Source: DYHD01 sp964411065 (GTDB taxonomy: Bacteria > Nitrospirota > Thermodesulfovibrionia > Thermodesulfovibrionales > Dissulfurispiraceae). Taken from it: a stretch of 20,492 bases of DNA. The notes under the pieces are model-generated. The model had not been told where the DNA came from. It worked only from the letters and a program-made list of their open reading frames with translations, and ran no database searches. Positions 1-8,080 of this stretch are shown here, piece by piece (the stretch's first letter is position 1; the number at the start of each line of letters is the position of its first letter). The translations under genes and the position numbers were made by a program. The DNA lies in contig CAYPJO010000036.1 in the NCBI GenBank assembly GCA_964411065.1, positions 1 through 20,492 on the forward strand, read 5' to 3'.

Positions 1-118
1 TAAAGTTAGAGAACCTGACGCGCAACAGTCTCTATTTTAAGCGGACAGTAGTGATCTGAAATATTGAGTAAATGCCTTGTTTAAGCTGCAAAAGCTTTTA
101 AAAATATGTTGATATATA

Positions 119-533
119 CTAATCCATTCTTTTTTGCTCTGGAATAAATGGCAGTGCATCTGCGTGTCTAATCAGGAAATCCTTATAGCGGTATCACTGC
201 TACTTGACCTGCAAAAGATTTACTAACTCCCTTTATAATATTAAAATTTAAAATGCTGTAAGCCAGTCAGTCAAAATTCTCTTTTTTGACCGCTCTTATC
301 CACACACAGTATTAATATACGGCAGAAGCGGAGGTACCTACTGTATGAGCATTAATGATAAAATGATAACAGGAGATATTTTCAACCAGAAAAATTAGAT
401 AGTCAAAGAGGTTTTGCTGGACGAAAACCTTTAATCAGAAGTTTGAATGTCTTTCTATTTTTCCTTCATTGTATATGGAGTTGTAAATTACTCCCATTTT
501 CCCATGAGGTTGTATGATAAATTGCCCAATCAT
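119..533 (-). pseudogene. Possible decayed coding frame, unidentified
   Basis: Read on the minus strand from an ATG at 533, one frame gives about 105 protein-like codons interrupted by only three stops. Two of these look like single-base changes from Trp or Gln codons, for example in a stretch reading KKENFD-stop-LAYS. A shift of frame near 198-205 then gives a final stretch containing RHADALPFIPEQKRMD before a stop at 119-121. Random AT-rich DNA should carry more stops over this length, so the frame may be the relic of a gene. I do not recognise the protein, no ribosome-binding site precedes the ATG, and other frames nearby are also partly open. This is a weak call. The rest of 1-679 shows no gene or RNA I can support. 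Confidence 0.25.
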
Positions 534-679
534 ATTCTATCTTGAAAAGCCATGCTAAGTTGTTTTACATCATAAGAATAGCTTAAAAGCAAATAAAAGA
601 AAGACAATAGGAAAGGTAGACGGAAATAGGTAGAGATTAACGTTACGAGGGAAAAGGAAATCGCCGTTTTCTTTTTGAC

Positions 680-1432
680 TTAGCTTATCATGGCTGTCCC
701 CCTCTTTTCCCCCTCAAAGCTCTTTACTAATGTGTTTTTTCCAATAAAAAATCGGTTATAAAAATTAAAGGCTCTCTTTCTAAAGATCTCAAAGAGGTTC
801 TCCGTTTCCATTTTAAGTTTTTCATAGTCAATATCTTCATCCTTTAACCAATCGTATATCATCTCTTTGGTTACTTCTATATGAAACTGAAAGGCATAGG
901 CATTATTGCCATACCTGAATGCTTGATTGGGATAGAGGCTTGAACGAGCTAATCTTACTGCACCTTTTGGGATATCGAATGTTTCTTCATGCCACTGAAA
1001 GACCTTGAATCTTCTCCATAAGTCACCGACATGAGGGTGAGTAGCAAGCTTTCTCATCATTATGTCTGTTAAACCATGGTCGCAAAGTTCTATATCGAGC
1101 CAACCTATCTCTTTTTGAGTACCCTTATAAACATTTGCCCCCAGAGCCTTTGCCATTATTTGTGCGCCAAGGCATATACCGATGATTTTCTTTTTATCAG
1201 AGATAAATTCCTTGACGAGCTCTTCTGCGCTTTTAATATATGGGTATATATCTGCCTCATTAACACTCATAGGTCCACCCAAAATGATCAAAGTGTCGAA
1301 GTCCTTTGTAGAAGGTATGTCTTCTCCCTTTGACAACTCTAATATATCATAGGGAATCTGCTCAGCGATGAGAAAATCTTCGATTGTTCCAGGACCTTCT
1401 GATTCTATGTTTTTACAGATTAATACTGACAT
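680..1432 (-). CDS. Class I glutamine amidotransferase domain protein (GMP synthase GATase-like)
   Basis: A 250-residue stand-alone class I glutamine amidotransferase. The oxyanion-strand motif LGGPMSV lies at 51-57. The nucleophile elbow GICLGAQ puts the catalytic Cys at 87, and FQFHIEVT supplies the partner His184 and Glu186, so the triad is complete. The segment QWHEETFDIPKGA (146-158) is typical of the GMP-synthase-like family (COG0518). Such proteins hydrolyse glutamine to supply ammonia or act on gamma-glutamyl compounds. With no synthetase domain or neighbouring partner the substrate cannot be named. A tail of about 50 residues after the triad is rich in Phe, Lys and Glu and resembles nothing I know. 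No clear ribosome-binding site precedes the ATG. It is a single gene in a poorly packed region, about 180 bp from the nifB remnant on the same strand. Confidence 0.85.
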   Translation of the reverse strand: MSVLICKNIESEGPGTIEDFLIAEQIPYDILELSKGEDIPSTKDFDTLIILGGPMSVNEADIYPYIKSAEELVKEFISDKKKIIGICLGAQIMAKALGANVYKGTQKEIGWLDIELCDHGLTDIMMRKLATHPHVGDLWRRFKVFQWHEETFDIPKGAVRLARSSLYPNQAFRYGNNAYAFQFHIEVTKEMIYDWLKDEDIDYEKLKMETENLFEIFRKRAFNFYNRFFIGKNTLVKSFEGEKRGTAMIS

Positions 1433-1612
1433 CAGAACTAAATATGCAAAATCTATTCCGGATAAAATTTATTGAAAAATAAGATTTGTCAGTCCTCAAG
1501 AATATACAACTGCTCAATTACTATGCATCCACTGCACAAATATTAAGCATGCCTTTCAATTAACCATCTCAGAATATTCTTCTCCTCTCTTAGCATTCAA
1601 GACCTCTATCTC

Positions 1613-1876
1613 CTATCTATATTTTTCTCCTAATACTTCTAATGCTTCTGCTCTAAACTGTCTGTAATGATTTATCTGAGGTATAAAGGGAGTGCATTCA
1701 TACCTCATAATCTTAATTATATCCTTCGAAGGCATTGAAAGATGTTCAAAATCTGCCTGTGGTATTAGTGGGATTATATTCATAATGTCTGCACCATTTT
1801 CACCAGCATGCTTTACAATCAAGAGCATCTCAGAAGTGTTTACTGCAGGCATAAATACTGGAGGTTAGAATAAAAT
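1613..1876 (-). pseudogene. nifB: nifB remnant (nitrogenase cofactor biosynthesis radical SAM protein, C-terminal part)
   Basis: The minus-strand frame matches the end of the NifB radical SAM region: a PAVN turn, then GADIMNIIPLIP, a PS.D..K..R helix and PFIPQINHYRQFRAEALEVLGE, which in NifB reads roughly PQM.HCRQCRADA.GLLGE. Both cysteines of the C-terminal CxxC, which take part in cluster binding in NifB, are replaced by Tyr (TAC) and Phe (TTT), each one base away from a Cys codon. Recognisable sequence (PPVF) continues upstream of the only ATG (1852) and meets an in-frame TAA at 1865-1867, then the assembly gap. The frame therefore cannot encode a working NifB. It is most likely a degraded gene whose N-terminal part, if still present, lies in or beyond the gap. 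Stop codon at 1613-1615. Confidence 0.7.
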
Positions 1877-1976
1877 NNNNNNNNNNNNNNNNNNNNNNNN
1901 NNNNNNNNNNNNNNNNNNNNNNNNNNNNNNNNNNNNNNNNNNNNNNNNNNNNNNNNNNNNNNNNNNNNNNNNNNNN
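1877..1976. other. Assembly gap (100 N)
   Basis: Exactly 100 undetermined bases, a conventional placeholder, so the true distance is unknown. The gap removes whatever lay upstream of the nifB remnant. The 231 bp to its right, up to the rhomboid gene, hold no gene that I can support. Confidence 0.98.
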
Positions 1977-2207
1977 TTTTTAATAGTAGTTTTTCGGAGT
2001 AGACAATCTTCTCGAGAAGTCTTTTTTGAGAGATGAGAAGATAAAAAGAAGTTCTAAGCTTTTAAGAAAGAGGGGGATCGATTAGGGGTTAAGAGGGCAA
2101 CATTCTTGAGTTTTGAATTTTCAAAGAGAAAGCCGGACAATCATAAGTCTCCTTTTTCATATCAAAGGATGAAAGAAAAATTTAAATTCCCCTATTGCAA
2201 AAGTGCT

Positions 2208-2882
2208 TTAATAATATACAAAACGTCGGCGAGGAAGCCAAAGTTTTATAGTTAAGAGTCCGATTAAAAAGCCACCTATGTGAGCAAACCACGCAACGCC
2301 ACCTTGTTGGTCAAAGCTATAGCTGATCATACCTGAAATTATCTGAAAAATAGCCCAAAAACTTATCACCACAATTGCAGGTAGTCTAACTATATGCCAG
2401 AAAAAGCCAAAAAAGAAGAGTGTATAGACCTTTGCACGGGGGTATAACAAGAGATAGGCGCCCAGAATGCCTGAAACTGCACCGCTTGCACCTATCATAG
2501 GAATAAAGGAGTCAGTATCTGTCAATGCATGGGAGTAAGCTGCTATAAAACCGCAAAATAGGTAGAAGATAAAAAATCTTAAGTGTCCTAAGGAATCCTC
2601 TATATTGTTACCAAAGATCCATAGATACAACATGTTGCCCCCTATATGCAAAAAACCACCGTGCAAAAACATTGAAGTAATAACTGAAACAAGTGGGTGG
2701 ATAGGCTGAGTAGCTGTGAAGGATATTAGGTTATAGGGAATAGCTCCGTAAAGATAGGCTATTTTTTGTATTCCCAGGTGTGATGTTATCTCCCAAAGAA
2801 AGACAATACAGTTAACCACAATTAAACCGATAGTTATGTAGGGAAAGGTGCGTGTTGGGTTGTCATCTTTAAAGGGTATCAT
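2208..2882 (-). CDS. Rhomboid family intramembrane serine protease
   Basis: A 224-residue polytopic membrane protein with the rhomboid signature. The loop and helix-2 motif HGGFLHIGGNMLYLWIFG (74-91) carries the conserved HxxxN pair (His79, Asn83). GASG (131-134) supplies the catalytic Ser133, followed by a GxxxG-type helix, and His201 in WFAHIGGFLIG is the second member of the Ser/His dyad. The family cleaves transmembrane or membrane-adjacent segments of substrate proteins within the inner membrane. About six hydrophobic segments fit the core rhomboid fold, and there is no extra soluble domain. Its ATG overlaps the stop of the upstream permease gene by 4 bp (ATGA), so the two are probably translationally coupled. 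The physiological substrate cannot be inferred. All catalytic residues are present. Confidence 0.93.
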   Translation of the reverse strand: MIPFKDDNPTRTFPYITIGLIVVNCIVFLWEITSHLGIQKIAYLYGAIPYNLISFTATQPIHPLVSVITSMFLHGGFLHIGGNMLYLWIFGNNIEDSLGHLRFFIFYLFCGFIAAYSHALTDTDSFIPMIGASGAVSGILGAYLLLYPRAKVYTLFFFGFFWHIVRLPAIVVISFWAIFQIISGMISYSFDQQGGVAWFAHIGGFLIGLLTIKLWLPRRRFVYY

Positions 2883-3853
2883 TGTTTTATCCTAATTCTT
2901 GGGTCTAACAGGGCATAGGCTATATCTGCTACTAAGTTGCCAATCAAGGTTAATATTGCCCCTATAACCAATATGCCCATAATTGTTGGATAATCCCTGG
3001 ACATTGCGGAGGAGTAAAAGAGTTGTCCCATGCCAGGAATTGAGAAAATAGTCTCAAATATGACACTACCTCCAATTAGACCAGGTATGGAGAGCCCTAA
3101 AATCGTTACAACAGGTAATAGAGCATTTCTTAAAGCATGTCCTATTATTACATCTCGTTCTCTTAATCCTTTAGCCTTAGCTGTTCTAATATAATCTTGT
3201 TTAAGAACCTCGAGCATGCTTGAACGGCAATATCTACTTAGCCCTGCGATGCCACCAAAAGCACTAATCCCTACTGGTAAAAGAAGATGTTTTACCATAT
3301 CAAAGAATCTCTCTAAGGGGCTCATCTCCGAAACATCTATGCTTTGAATTCCTGATATGGGTAGCCAGCCAAGGGATACACCAAAGATAATCATGAGTAT
3401 GAGAGCAAGCCAAAAACTTGGGGTAGAGAATCCTATAAAGACCAGAACAGTGGTCATCTTATCGAATAGGGAATATTGTTTATAAGCTGACATAACACCT
3501 ATAGGTATAGCTACCGCTAAAATTAAGATCAAAGAAAGAATATTTATAGTTAGAGTAACGGGTATTCTTTCCTTAATTTTATCTAAGACCCTTTTTCCAT
3601 CGGTAAAGGATCTGCCGAAATCAAGCATAATAAATCTTTTTAACCACTCAAAATATTGGATGTGTATGGGTTTATCAAGACCGTAAAGTTTCCTCAGGTT
3701 TTCCCTTGCTTGTGCAGAAGCTTTTAGAGACATCTCTGTCTCTACTTCAACAGGGCTACCTGGTGCAAGATGTATAACCAAAAAGGATACTAAGGTTATC
3801 CCAAAAATAAGGGGTATCATTAATATAAGGCGTTTAAGAATATAACTAATCAT
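2879..3853 (-). CDS. ABC transporter permease, DppB/OppB (peptide/nickel) family
   Basis: A 324-residue inner-membrane permease. The N-terminus (ILKRLILMIPLIFGITLVSF) and the APGSP turn at 30-34 are characteristic of DppB/OppB subunits. The cytoplasmic EAA loop that contacts the ATPase lies at about 205-242 (YIRTAKAKGL at 221-230), and the chain ends with the usual ALLDPRIR. These proteins form half of the channel for dipeptides, oligopeptides or nickel. The gene is an orphan here: no DppC-type permease, ATPase or binding protein is visible. Instead a rhomboid protease overlaps its 3' end and ilvC lies divergently upstream. AAAGGA sits about 4 nt before the ATG as a ribosome-binding site. The partner subunits are presumably encoded elsewhere. 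The substrate is unknown. Confidence 0.93.
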   Translation of the reverse strand: MISYILKRLILMIPLIFGITLVSFLVIHLAPGSPVEVETEMSLKASAQARENLRKLYGLDKPIHIQYFEWLKRFIMLDFGRSFTDGKRVLDKIKERIPVTLTINILSLILILAVAIPIGVMSAYKQYSLFDKMTTVLVFIGFSTPSFWLALILMIIFGVSLGWLPISGIQSIDVSEMSPLERFFDMVKHLLLPVGISAFGGIAGLSRYCRSSMLEVLKQDYIRTAKAKGLRERDVIIGHALRNALLPVVTILGLSIPGLIGGSVIFETIFSIPGMGQLFYSSAMSRDYPTIMGILVIGAILTLIGNLVADIAYALLDPRIRIKQ

Positions 3854-3997
3854 GCTATCCTTTGGTAACTACGGTATATCTAAATTCTACAACACTTTTT
3901 ATTAGTAGGAATCTGCAGTAGAGAGAGCTTCATAAGAGTTAGCACAAATAGTTAGCGACTTTTAGTTAGAATAATTTTATTAATGTTAATGTTATAG

Positions 3998-4003
3998 TAT
4001 AAT
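3998..4003 (+). promoter_or_regulatory. -10 element of probable ilvC operon promoter
   Basis: A perfect TATAAT lies 37 bp before the ilvC ATG within an AT-rich divergent intergenic region. No good TTGACA-like hexamer sits 16-18 bp upstream, so the -35 is weak or replaced by an activator. No leader peptide or branched-chain amino-acid attenuator is visible. Confidence 0.45.
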
Positions 4004-4040
4004 AAACCTGTAATTTCTTTCAAAACTTCTGGAGGGAGGA

Positions 4041-5057
4041 ATGGTCAAGATATATTATGACAAAGATATTGACAAAGATATTCTTAAGGGTAAAAAGATT
4101 GCCATCATGGGATATGGTAGTCAGGGGCATGCCCATGCTAATAATTTGAGGGATAGTGGCATGGATGTCATAGTGGGATTGAGACCTGGCAAAAGCTGGC
4201 AAAAGGCGATATCTGCTGGTTTTGAAGTAATGACTCCAGCAGAAGCTGCAAAGATTGCAGATATTATTATGATTTTGCTTCCTGATGAGCTACAAGGCGA
4301 CTTTTATAAGAATGACATTGCACCTTATATTAAAAAAGGAGCCTATCTCGCTTTTGCCCATGGCTTTAATATACATTTTGGGCAAATAGTTCCTTTTGAG
4401 GACACTAATGTTCTGATGGTAGCTCCAAAAGGGCCAGGGCACCTTGTTAGATCAGAATATCTCAAAGGTAGCGGCGTCCCTTGCTTAATAGCTATCCATC
4501 AAGATCCTACTGGCAATACCAAAGAAGTGGCATTAGCTTATGCATCAGCTATTGGTGGGGGTAGAGCTGGGATAATTGAGACTACTTTTAGAGAGGAGAC
4601 TGAGACAGATCTTTTCGGTGAACAGGCAGTATTGTGTGGTGGAATTACTTCCCTTATTCTTGCAGGCTTTGAGACATTAGTTGAAGCTGGCTATGCACCT
4701 GAGATGGCTTATTTCGAATGTCTGCACGAAGTTAAATTGATAGTTGACTTGATTTATGAAGGTGGCATCTCAAACATGAGATATTCCATTAGCAATACCG
4801 CTCAATATGGGGATTTGACGAGAGGTCCAAGGATTATAAATGAAGAGACTAAAAAAGAGATGCGAAAAATCCTCAAAGAAATACAGGATGGTCTTTTTGC
4901 GAAGGAATGGATTTTAGAATGTAAAGCTAACAAACCTGTATTTAATGCCCTTACAAAGAAGGGCGAAGAACACCCCATTGAAGAAGTGGGCAGACAACTT
5001 AGAGCTATGATGCCCTGGCTTAAAAAAGAAAAACTGGTAGATAAATCAAAGGCTTAA
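4041..5057 (+). CDS. ilvC: Ketol-acid reductoisomerase (NADP+), class I
   Basis: Catalyses the Mg2+-dependent isomerisation and NADPH reduction of 2-acetolactate and 2-aceto-2-hydroxybutyrate, the second common step of valine, isoleucine and leucine synthesis. The dinucleotide fold begins with GYGSQGHAHA (G24, G26, G29), and LRPGKSW (47-53) has the Arg and Ser expected for NADPH. His107 in AHGFNIHFG is the catalytic His. Mg ligands are Asp190 and Glu194 (TDLFGEQ) and Glu226 and Glu230 (FECLHE). NTAQYGD (252-258) closes the active site. The length of 338 residues is standard for the short class I enzyme. The start is well supported by GGAGG at 4031-4035, 5 nt before the ATG. It heads a compact plus-strand run with psd 2 bp downstream. 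ilvB and ilvN are not in the window. Confidence 0.98.
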   Translation: MVKIYYDKDIDKDILKGKKIAIMGYGSQGHAHANNLRDSGMDVIVGLRPGKSWQKAISAGFEVMTPAEAAKIADIIMILLPDELQGDFYKNDIAPYIKKGAYLAFAHGFNIHFGQIVPFEDTNVLMVAPKGPGHLVRSEYLKGSGVPCLIAIHQDPTGNTKEVALAYASAIGGGRAGIIETTFREETETDLFGEQAVLCGGITSLILAGFETLVEAGYAPEMAYFECLHEVKLIVDLIYEGGISNMRYSISNTAQYGDLTRGPRIINEETKKEMRKILKEIQDGLFAKEWILECKANKPVFNALTKKGEEHPIEEVGRQLRAMMPWLKKEKLVDKSKA

Positions 5058-5059
5058 AA

Positions 5060-5689
5060 ATGAAAATTGCTCCCGAAGGTTATCCTTACATAGTGTTTTT
5101 CTTTTTAGTTACCGTTGTAATCTTTCTTATTTCTCAAATGATTGCTATTGTGCCTTTCCTTTTGCTCTGTTTTATGGTATTTTTTTTTAGAGATCCTGAA
5201 AGATCAATCCCTGCAGGAGATAACAACTATGTTTCTCCTGCAGATGGCAAAATAATCTTGATTCAGGATGTTTACGAAAAGGAGTTCTTAAAGGGTAATG
5301 CAATAGAGATAAGTATCTTCATGTCTCCCTTTGATGTCCATATTAATCGTTCACCTTGTAAAGGTGTAGTAGAAGATATAAAATACTCAAAGGGGAAGTT
5401 TTACTCCGCATTCAAACCTGAAGCTGAGCGATATAATGAAAATATCTCTATCTTGCTCAAGACTCCTGGAGGGTTATTATTGCTCAGGCAGGTCGCCGGT
5501 TCAATTGCAAGGAGGGCTATCTGCAGGGTTAAAAAGGGCGAGACCCTTGAAAAGGGTGAGCGTTTTGGGATAATAAAGTTTAGCTCGAGGGTCGATATAT
5601 ATCTACCTAAGGAGACAGTTATAAGAGTTACGCTGGGGCAAAAGGTAAAGGCTGGTGAGACAATTATAGGAGAGAGATTAATATCATGA
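5060..5689 (+). CDS. psd: Phosphatidylserine decarboxylase proenzyme, short (archaeal-type) family
   Basis: Decarboxylates phosphatidylserine to phosphatidylethanolamine using a pyruvoyl group made by self-cleavage. The 209-residue length and lack of a long N-terminal domain fit the short Psd class. Hydrophobic segments at 9-43 anchor it to the membrane. SPADG (59-63, Asp62) and FDVHINRSP (91-99, His94) supply the conserved Asp and His, and RQVAGSIARR (143-152) is family-typical. The self-cleavage site normally reads FGSRVD in this class, with cleavage between Gly and Ser. Here it is FSSRVD (174-179), so the Gly is Ser175 while the pyruvoyl-forming Ser176 is kept. Whether cleavage stays efficient is unknown. 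The gene starts 2 bp after ilvC and is followed by pssA, which makes its substrate. Confidence 0.93.
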   Translation: MKIAPEGYPYIVFFFLVTVVIFLISQMIAIVPFLLLCFMVFFFRDPERSIPAGDNNYVSPADGKIILIQDVYEKEFLKGNAIEISIFMSPFDVHINRSPCKGVVEDIKYSKGKFYSAFKPEAERYNENISILLKTPGGLLLLRQVAGSIARRAICRVKKGETLEKGERFGIIKFSSRVDIYLPKETVIRVTLGQKVKAGETIIGERLIS

Positions 5690-5695
5690 GTTTTA

Positions 5696-5745
5696 ACAAT
5701 TTTTGAGATTGCTGTTATTAAATGGCAATTTAGTCAAAAAATTGT
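5696..5745 (+). repeat. Nested inverted repeat between psd and pssA
   Basis: ACAATTTTT (5696-5704) pairs perfectly with AAAAATTGT (5737-5745). Inside it ATTGC (5708-5712) pairs with GCAAT (5725-5729), and GA/TC extends the outer stem past a one-base bulge. The hairpin fills most of the 88-bp gap between psd and pssA, the widest spacer in the ilvC-leuA run. No T-run follows it on the plus strand, so it is not a standard intrinsic terminator. It could be an mRNA processing or stability element. Confidence 0.5.
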
Positions 5746-5777
5746 AAACTCCTGCCTCTGAAGCAAAAACATAAAAG

Positions 5778-6560
5778 GTGAAATTTAAAAGAGACTTTAA
5801 CAAAAAGCCTAAAAAGGGAGTTTATCTTTTACCAAATGTTTTAACTCTTTGCGGGCTTTTTTGTGGTTTTTTTGCTGTCCTGTCAACTCTAAATGGAAAC
5901 TATCTTCACGCAGCATGGGCTATTGTGATAGCAAATATATTTGATGGTTTGGATGGTTGGATTGCCCGCCTAACAAACACAACAACTCGTTTCGGTATCG
6001 AATTAGACTCTCTATCTGATCTTGTCACTTTTGGTGTAGCTCCAGCCGTAATGATCTATAAGTGGGCTTTAATGCCCTTTGGCAGAATTGGATGGGCTGC
6101 TGCCTTTCTCTTTGTTGCCTGTGGAGCTTTAAGGTTAGCTCGTTATAATATTCAGACGGGGCAATCGCCATCTAAAGCATTTAAAGGGATGCCTATACCA
6201 GGAGCTGCAACTGTTTTAGCCTCTATTGTGATTTTTTATTATGAATTTTGGACAGGGTTACCAGAGAAAAATATCCTCTTCTTAATTATTGTTATTTTGC
6301 TCTCCCTTTTGATGGTAAGCACTCTTAAATACCATGCTGCTAAAGAAATAGATTTTAGAGAAAGAAAACCTTTCTGGATGTTAATAGTTTTTGTTATTGT
6401 TCTTTTCATCATATTGGTTCATCCATCTACAGCTATTTTTATTTTTGCAATGCTCTACCTATTTTGGGGTATAATTGAGAATATTTATTTTTTTATCCGT
6501 CAAAGGCGACAAAAAAATCAGGAAAAAGAATCCAGTGTTAGTACAACTAAATTGGAGTAA
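5778..6560 (+). CDS. pssA: CDP-diacylglycerol--serine O-phosphatidyltransferase (phosphatidylserine synthase)
   Basis: Transfers a phosphatidyl group from CDP-diacylglycerol to serine, giving the phosphatidylserine that Psd then decarboxylates. The CDP-alcohol phosphatidyltransferase signature DG-x2-AR-x8-G-x3-D-x3-D is intact: Asp56, Asp59-Gly60, Ala63-Arg64, Gly73, Asp77 and Asp81. FGVAPA follows at 85-90. About seven to eight hydrophobic segments and a basic, charged C-terminal tail fit the type II membrane enzyme, and 260 residues is usual for it. Translation begins at a GTG (5778) with a weak AAAAGG just upstream. The next in-frame Met would remove the catalytic motif, so the GTG is preferred. 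The adjacency psd-pssA makes this a complete two-step phosphatidylethanolamine module inside an amino-acid operon. Confidence 0.95.
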   Translation: MKFKRDFNKKPKKGVYLLPNVLTLCGLFCGFFAVLSTLNGNYLHAAWAIVIANIFDGLDGWIARLTNTTTRFGIELDSLSDLVTFGVAPAVMIYKWALMPFGRIGWAAAFLFVACGALRLARYNIQTGQSPSKAFKGMPIPGAATVLASIVIFYYEFWTGLPEKNILFLIIVILLSLLMVSTLKYHAAKEIDFRERKPFWMLIVFVIVLFIILVHPSTAIFIFAMLYLFWGIIENIYFFIRQRRQKNQEKESSVSTTKLE

Positions 6561-6562
6561 CT

Positions 6563-8080
6563 ATGCGCTACATAAAGATTTTTGATACCACTCTTAGGGA
6601 TGGAGAGCAATCTCCTGGCGCATCTATGAATGTGGAGGAAAAGATCCAGGTTGCTAAGCAACTTGTAAGATTAGGGGTAGATTTCATTGAAGCAGGGTTT
6701 CCTATAACCTCCGATGGCGATTTTGAGGCAGTTAAGAGAATATCAAACGAAGTTCATGGTGCAGGTATTGTTGCTCTTGCAAGATCTAAAGAGGAGGATA
6801 TAAAAAGAGCCTATGAAGCCGTGAAGGATGCTCCTATTAGGCGAATTCATACTTTCCACTCTACATCAGATATTCACCTCAAATACCAGTATAGAATAAG
6901 TAGAGAAGAAGCATTGAAACGCTCCATAGAGATGGTTAAATTTGCTCGAAGCTTTGTCGAAGATGTTGAGTTTTCTCCAATGGATGCAACAAGAACAGAT
7001 ATATCATATCTTCTTGAAGTAATAGATGCTGTTATAGAAGCTGGAGCCACAACAGTAAACATACCTGATACAGTTGGATATACTCTGCCCTTTGAGTTTG
7101 GCAACCTGATTAAGACCATTAAAGAAAAGATAGGAGATAGAGCAACAATATCTGTTCATTGTCATAATGATCTCGGCTTAGCAGTTGCAAATTCTCTTGC
7201 TGCAATAATAAATGGAGCTGGCCAAGTGGAATGCACCATTAACGGCATAGGAGAAAGAGCAGGTAATTGCTCAATGGAAGAAGTTGTTATGAATTTAAAG
7301 ACCCGCAGAGATTTTTATAATGTTGAGACAAATATAAATACGAGGGAGATAATTAGGACGAGCAGGTTAGTCTCAAGAATAACAGGGATACCTGTTCAGC
7401 CAAATAAAGCAATAGTTGGGGCTAATGCCTTCTCTCACGAGTCAGGGATACATCAAGATGGGTTACTTAAGGAAAAGATGACTTACGAGATAATTAGACC
7501 AGAAGATATAGGACTCCAAAAAACAGAATTGGTGCTTGGCAAACATTCAGGAAGACACGCTTTTAAGACGAGGCTTCGCGAACTGGGTTATAATCTTACT
7601 GCTGAAGAGATAGAAATTGCATTTAAAAAATTTAAATATCTGGCTGATCAGAAGAAACAGATATTTGATGAAGATATAGAACTGCTTATTTCCACAGAAA
7701 TATTAAAGACAAAGGAGTTTTATAAGCTGGTCGATTTGTTCGTAACTTGCGGAATAAATGTAAAACCTAAAGCTTCTGTTAAGCTAGAAGTAAACAATGA
7801 GATTATCGAGGCAACTGATACAGGAGACGGGCCTGTTGATGCGACATACAAGGCTATCACAGCCATTACAAAGACTAAGAGTAAATTGCTAAAATTTGAA
7901 GTAAAAGGTATCACTGGTGGCACAGATGCCCTGGGTGAGGTAACCGTTGCCCTTGAAGAAGACGGAAAGAAAGTTAGAGGGTTAGGAGCAGATACAGACA
8001 TAATTGTCGCTTCTGCCAAAGCTTATATTAATGCCTTAAACAAATTACATTATCTCATAAACAGATCTATACTACCTTGA
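6563..8080 (+). CDS. leuA: 2-isopropylmalate synthase
   Basis: Condenses acetyl-CoA with 2-oxoisovalerate (3-methyl-2-oxobutanoate), the first committed step of leucine synthesis. The TIM-barrel domain starts with FDTTLRDGEQSPGASM (Arg12, Asp13). Metal ligands are Asp13, His198 and His200 (HCHNDLG) and Asn234 (GERAGNCSMEE). FSPMDATRTD (136-145) and HESGIHQDG (291-299) are typical of LeuA rather than citramalate synthase. Residues from about 365 to 505 form the C-terminal LeuA regulatory domain that binds leucine for feedback inhibition, and the GGTDALGEV turn lies inside it. The length of 505 residues is normal. The gene starts 2 bp after pssA. Together with ilvC it makes the run a branched-chain amino-acid operon. 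leuB, leuC and leuD are not in the window. Confidence 0.96.
   Translation: MRYIKIFDTTLRDGEQSPGASMNVEEKIQVAKQLVRLGVDFIEAGFPITSDGDFEAVKRISNEVHGAGIVALARSKEEDIKRAYEAVKDAPIRRIHTFHSTSDIHLKYQYRISREEALKRSIEMVKFARSFVEDVEFSPMDATRTDISYLLEVIDAVIEAGATTVNIPDTVGYTLPFEFGNLIKTIKEKIGDRATISVHCHNDLGLAVANSLAAIINGAGQVECTINGIGERAGNCSMEEVVMNLKTRRDFYNVETNINTREIIRTSRLVSRITGIPVQPNKAIVGANAFSHESGIHQDGLLKEKMTYEIIRPEDIGLQKTELVLGKHSGRHAFKTRLRELGYNLTAEEIEIAFKKFKYLADQKKQIFDEDIELLISTEILKTKEFYKLVDLFVTCGINVKPKASVKLEVNNEIIEATDTGDGPVDATYKAITAITKTKSKLLKFEVKGITGGTDALGEVTVALEEDGKKVRGLGADTDIIVASAKAYINALNKLHYLINRSILP

Noticed and set aside
1076..1333. Plus-strand frame of 85 codons inside the amidotransferase gene
   Set aside because: It is antisense to the complete catalytic region of a conserved enzyme and has no recognisable features.
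2008..2019. 12-bp palindrome CTTCTCGAGAAG followed by T-rich sequence, possible terminator
   Set aside because: There is no room for a loop in the palindrome, so it makes a poor hairpin, and no gene ends just before it on the plus strand.
2121..2144. Tiny minus-strand frame of seven codons with a strong AAAGGAG ribosome-binding site
   Set aside because: The peptide (MIVRLSL) is too short to support as a gene and is followed by no regulated gene. It lies beside the assembly gap.
6874..7119. Open minus-strand frames inside leuA, gmhA, hisB and other genes
   Set aside because: They lie opposite clearly conserved coding sequence, show no family motifs and lack ribosome-binding sites.
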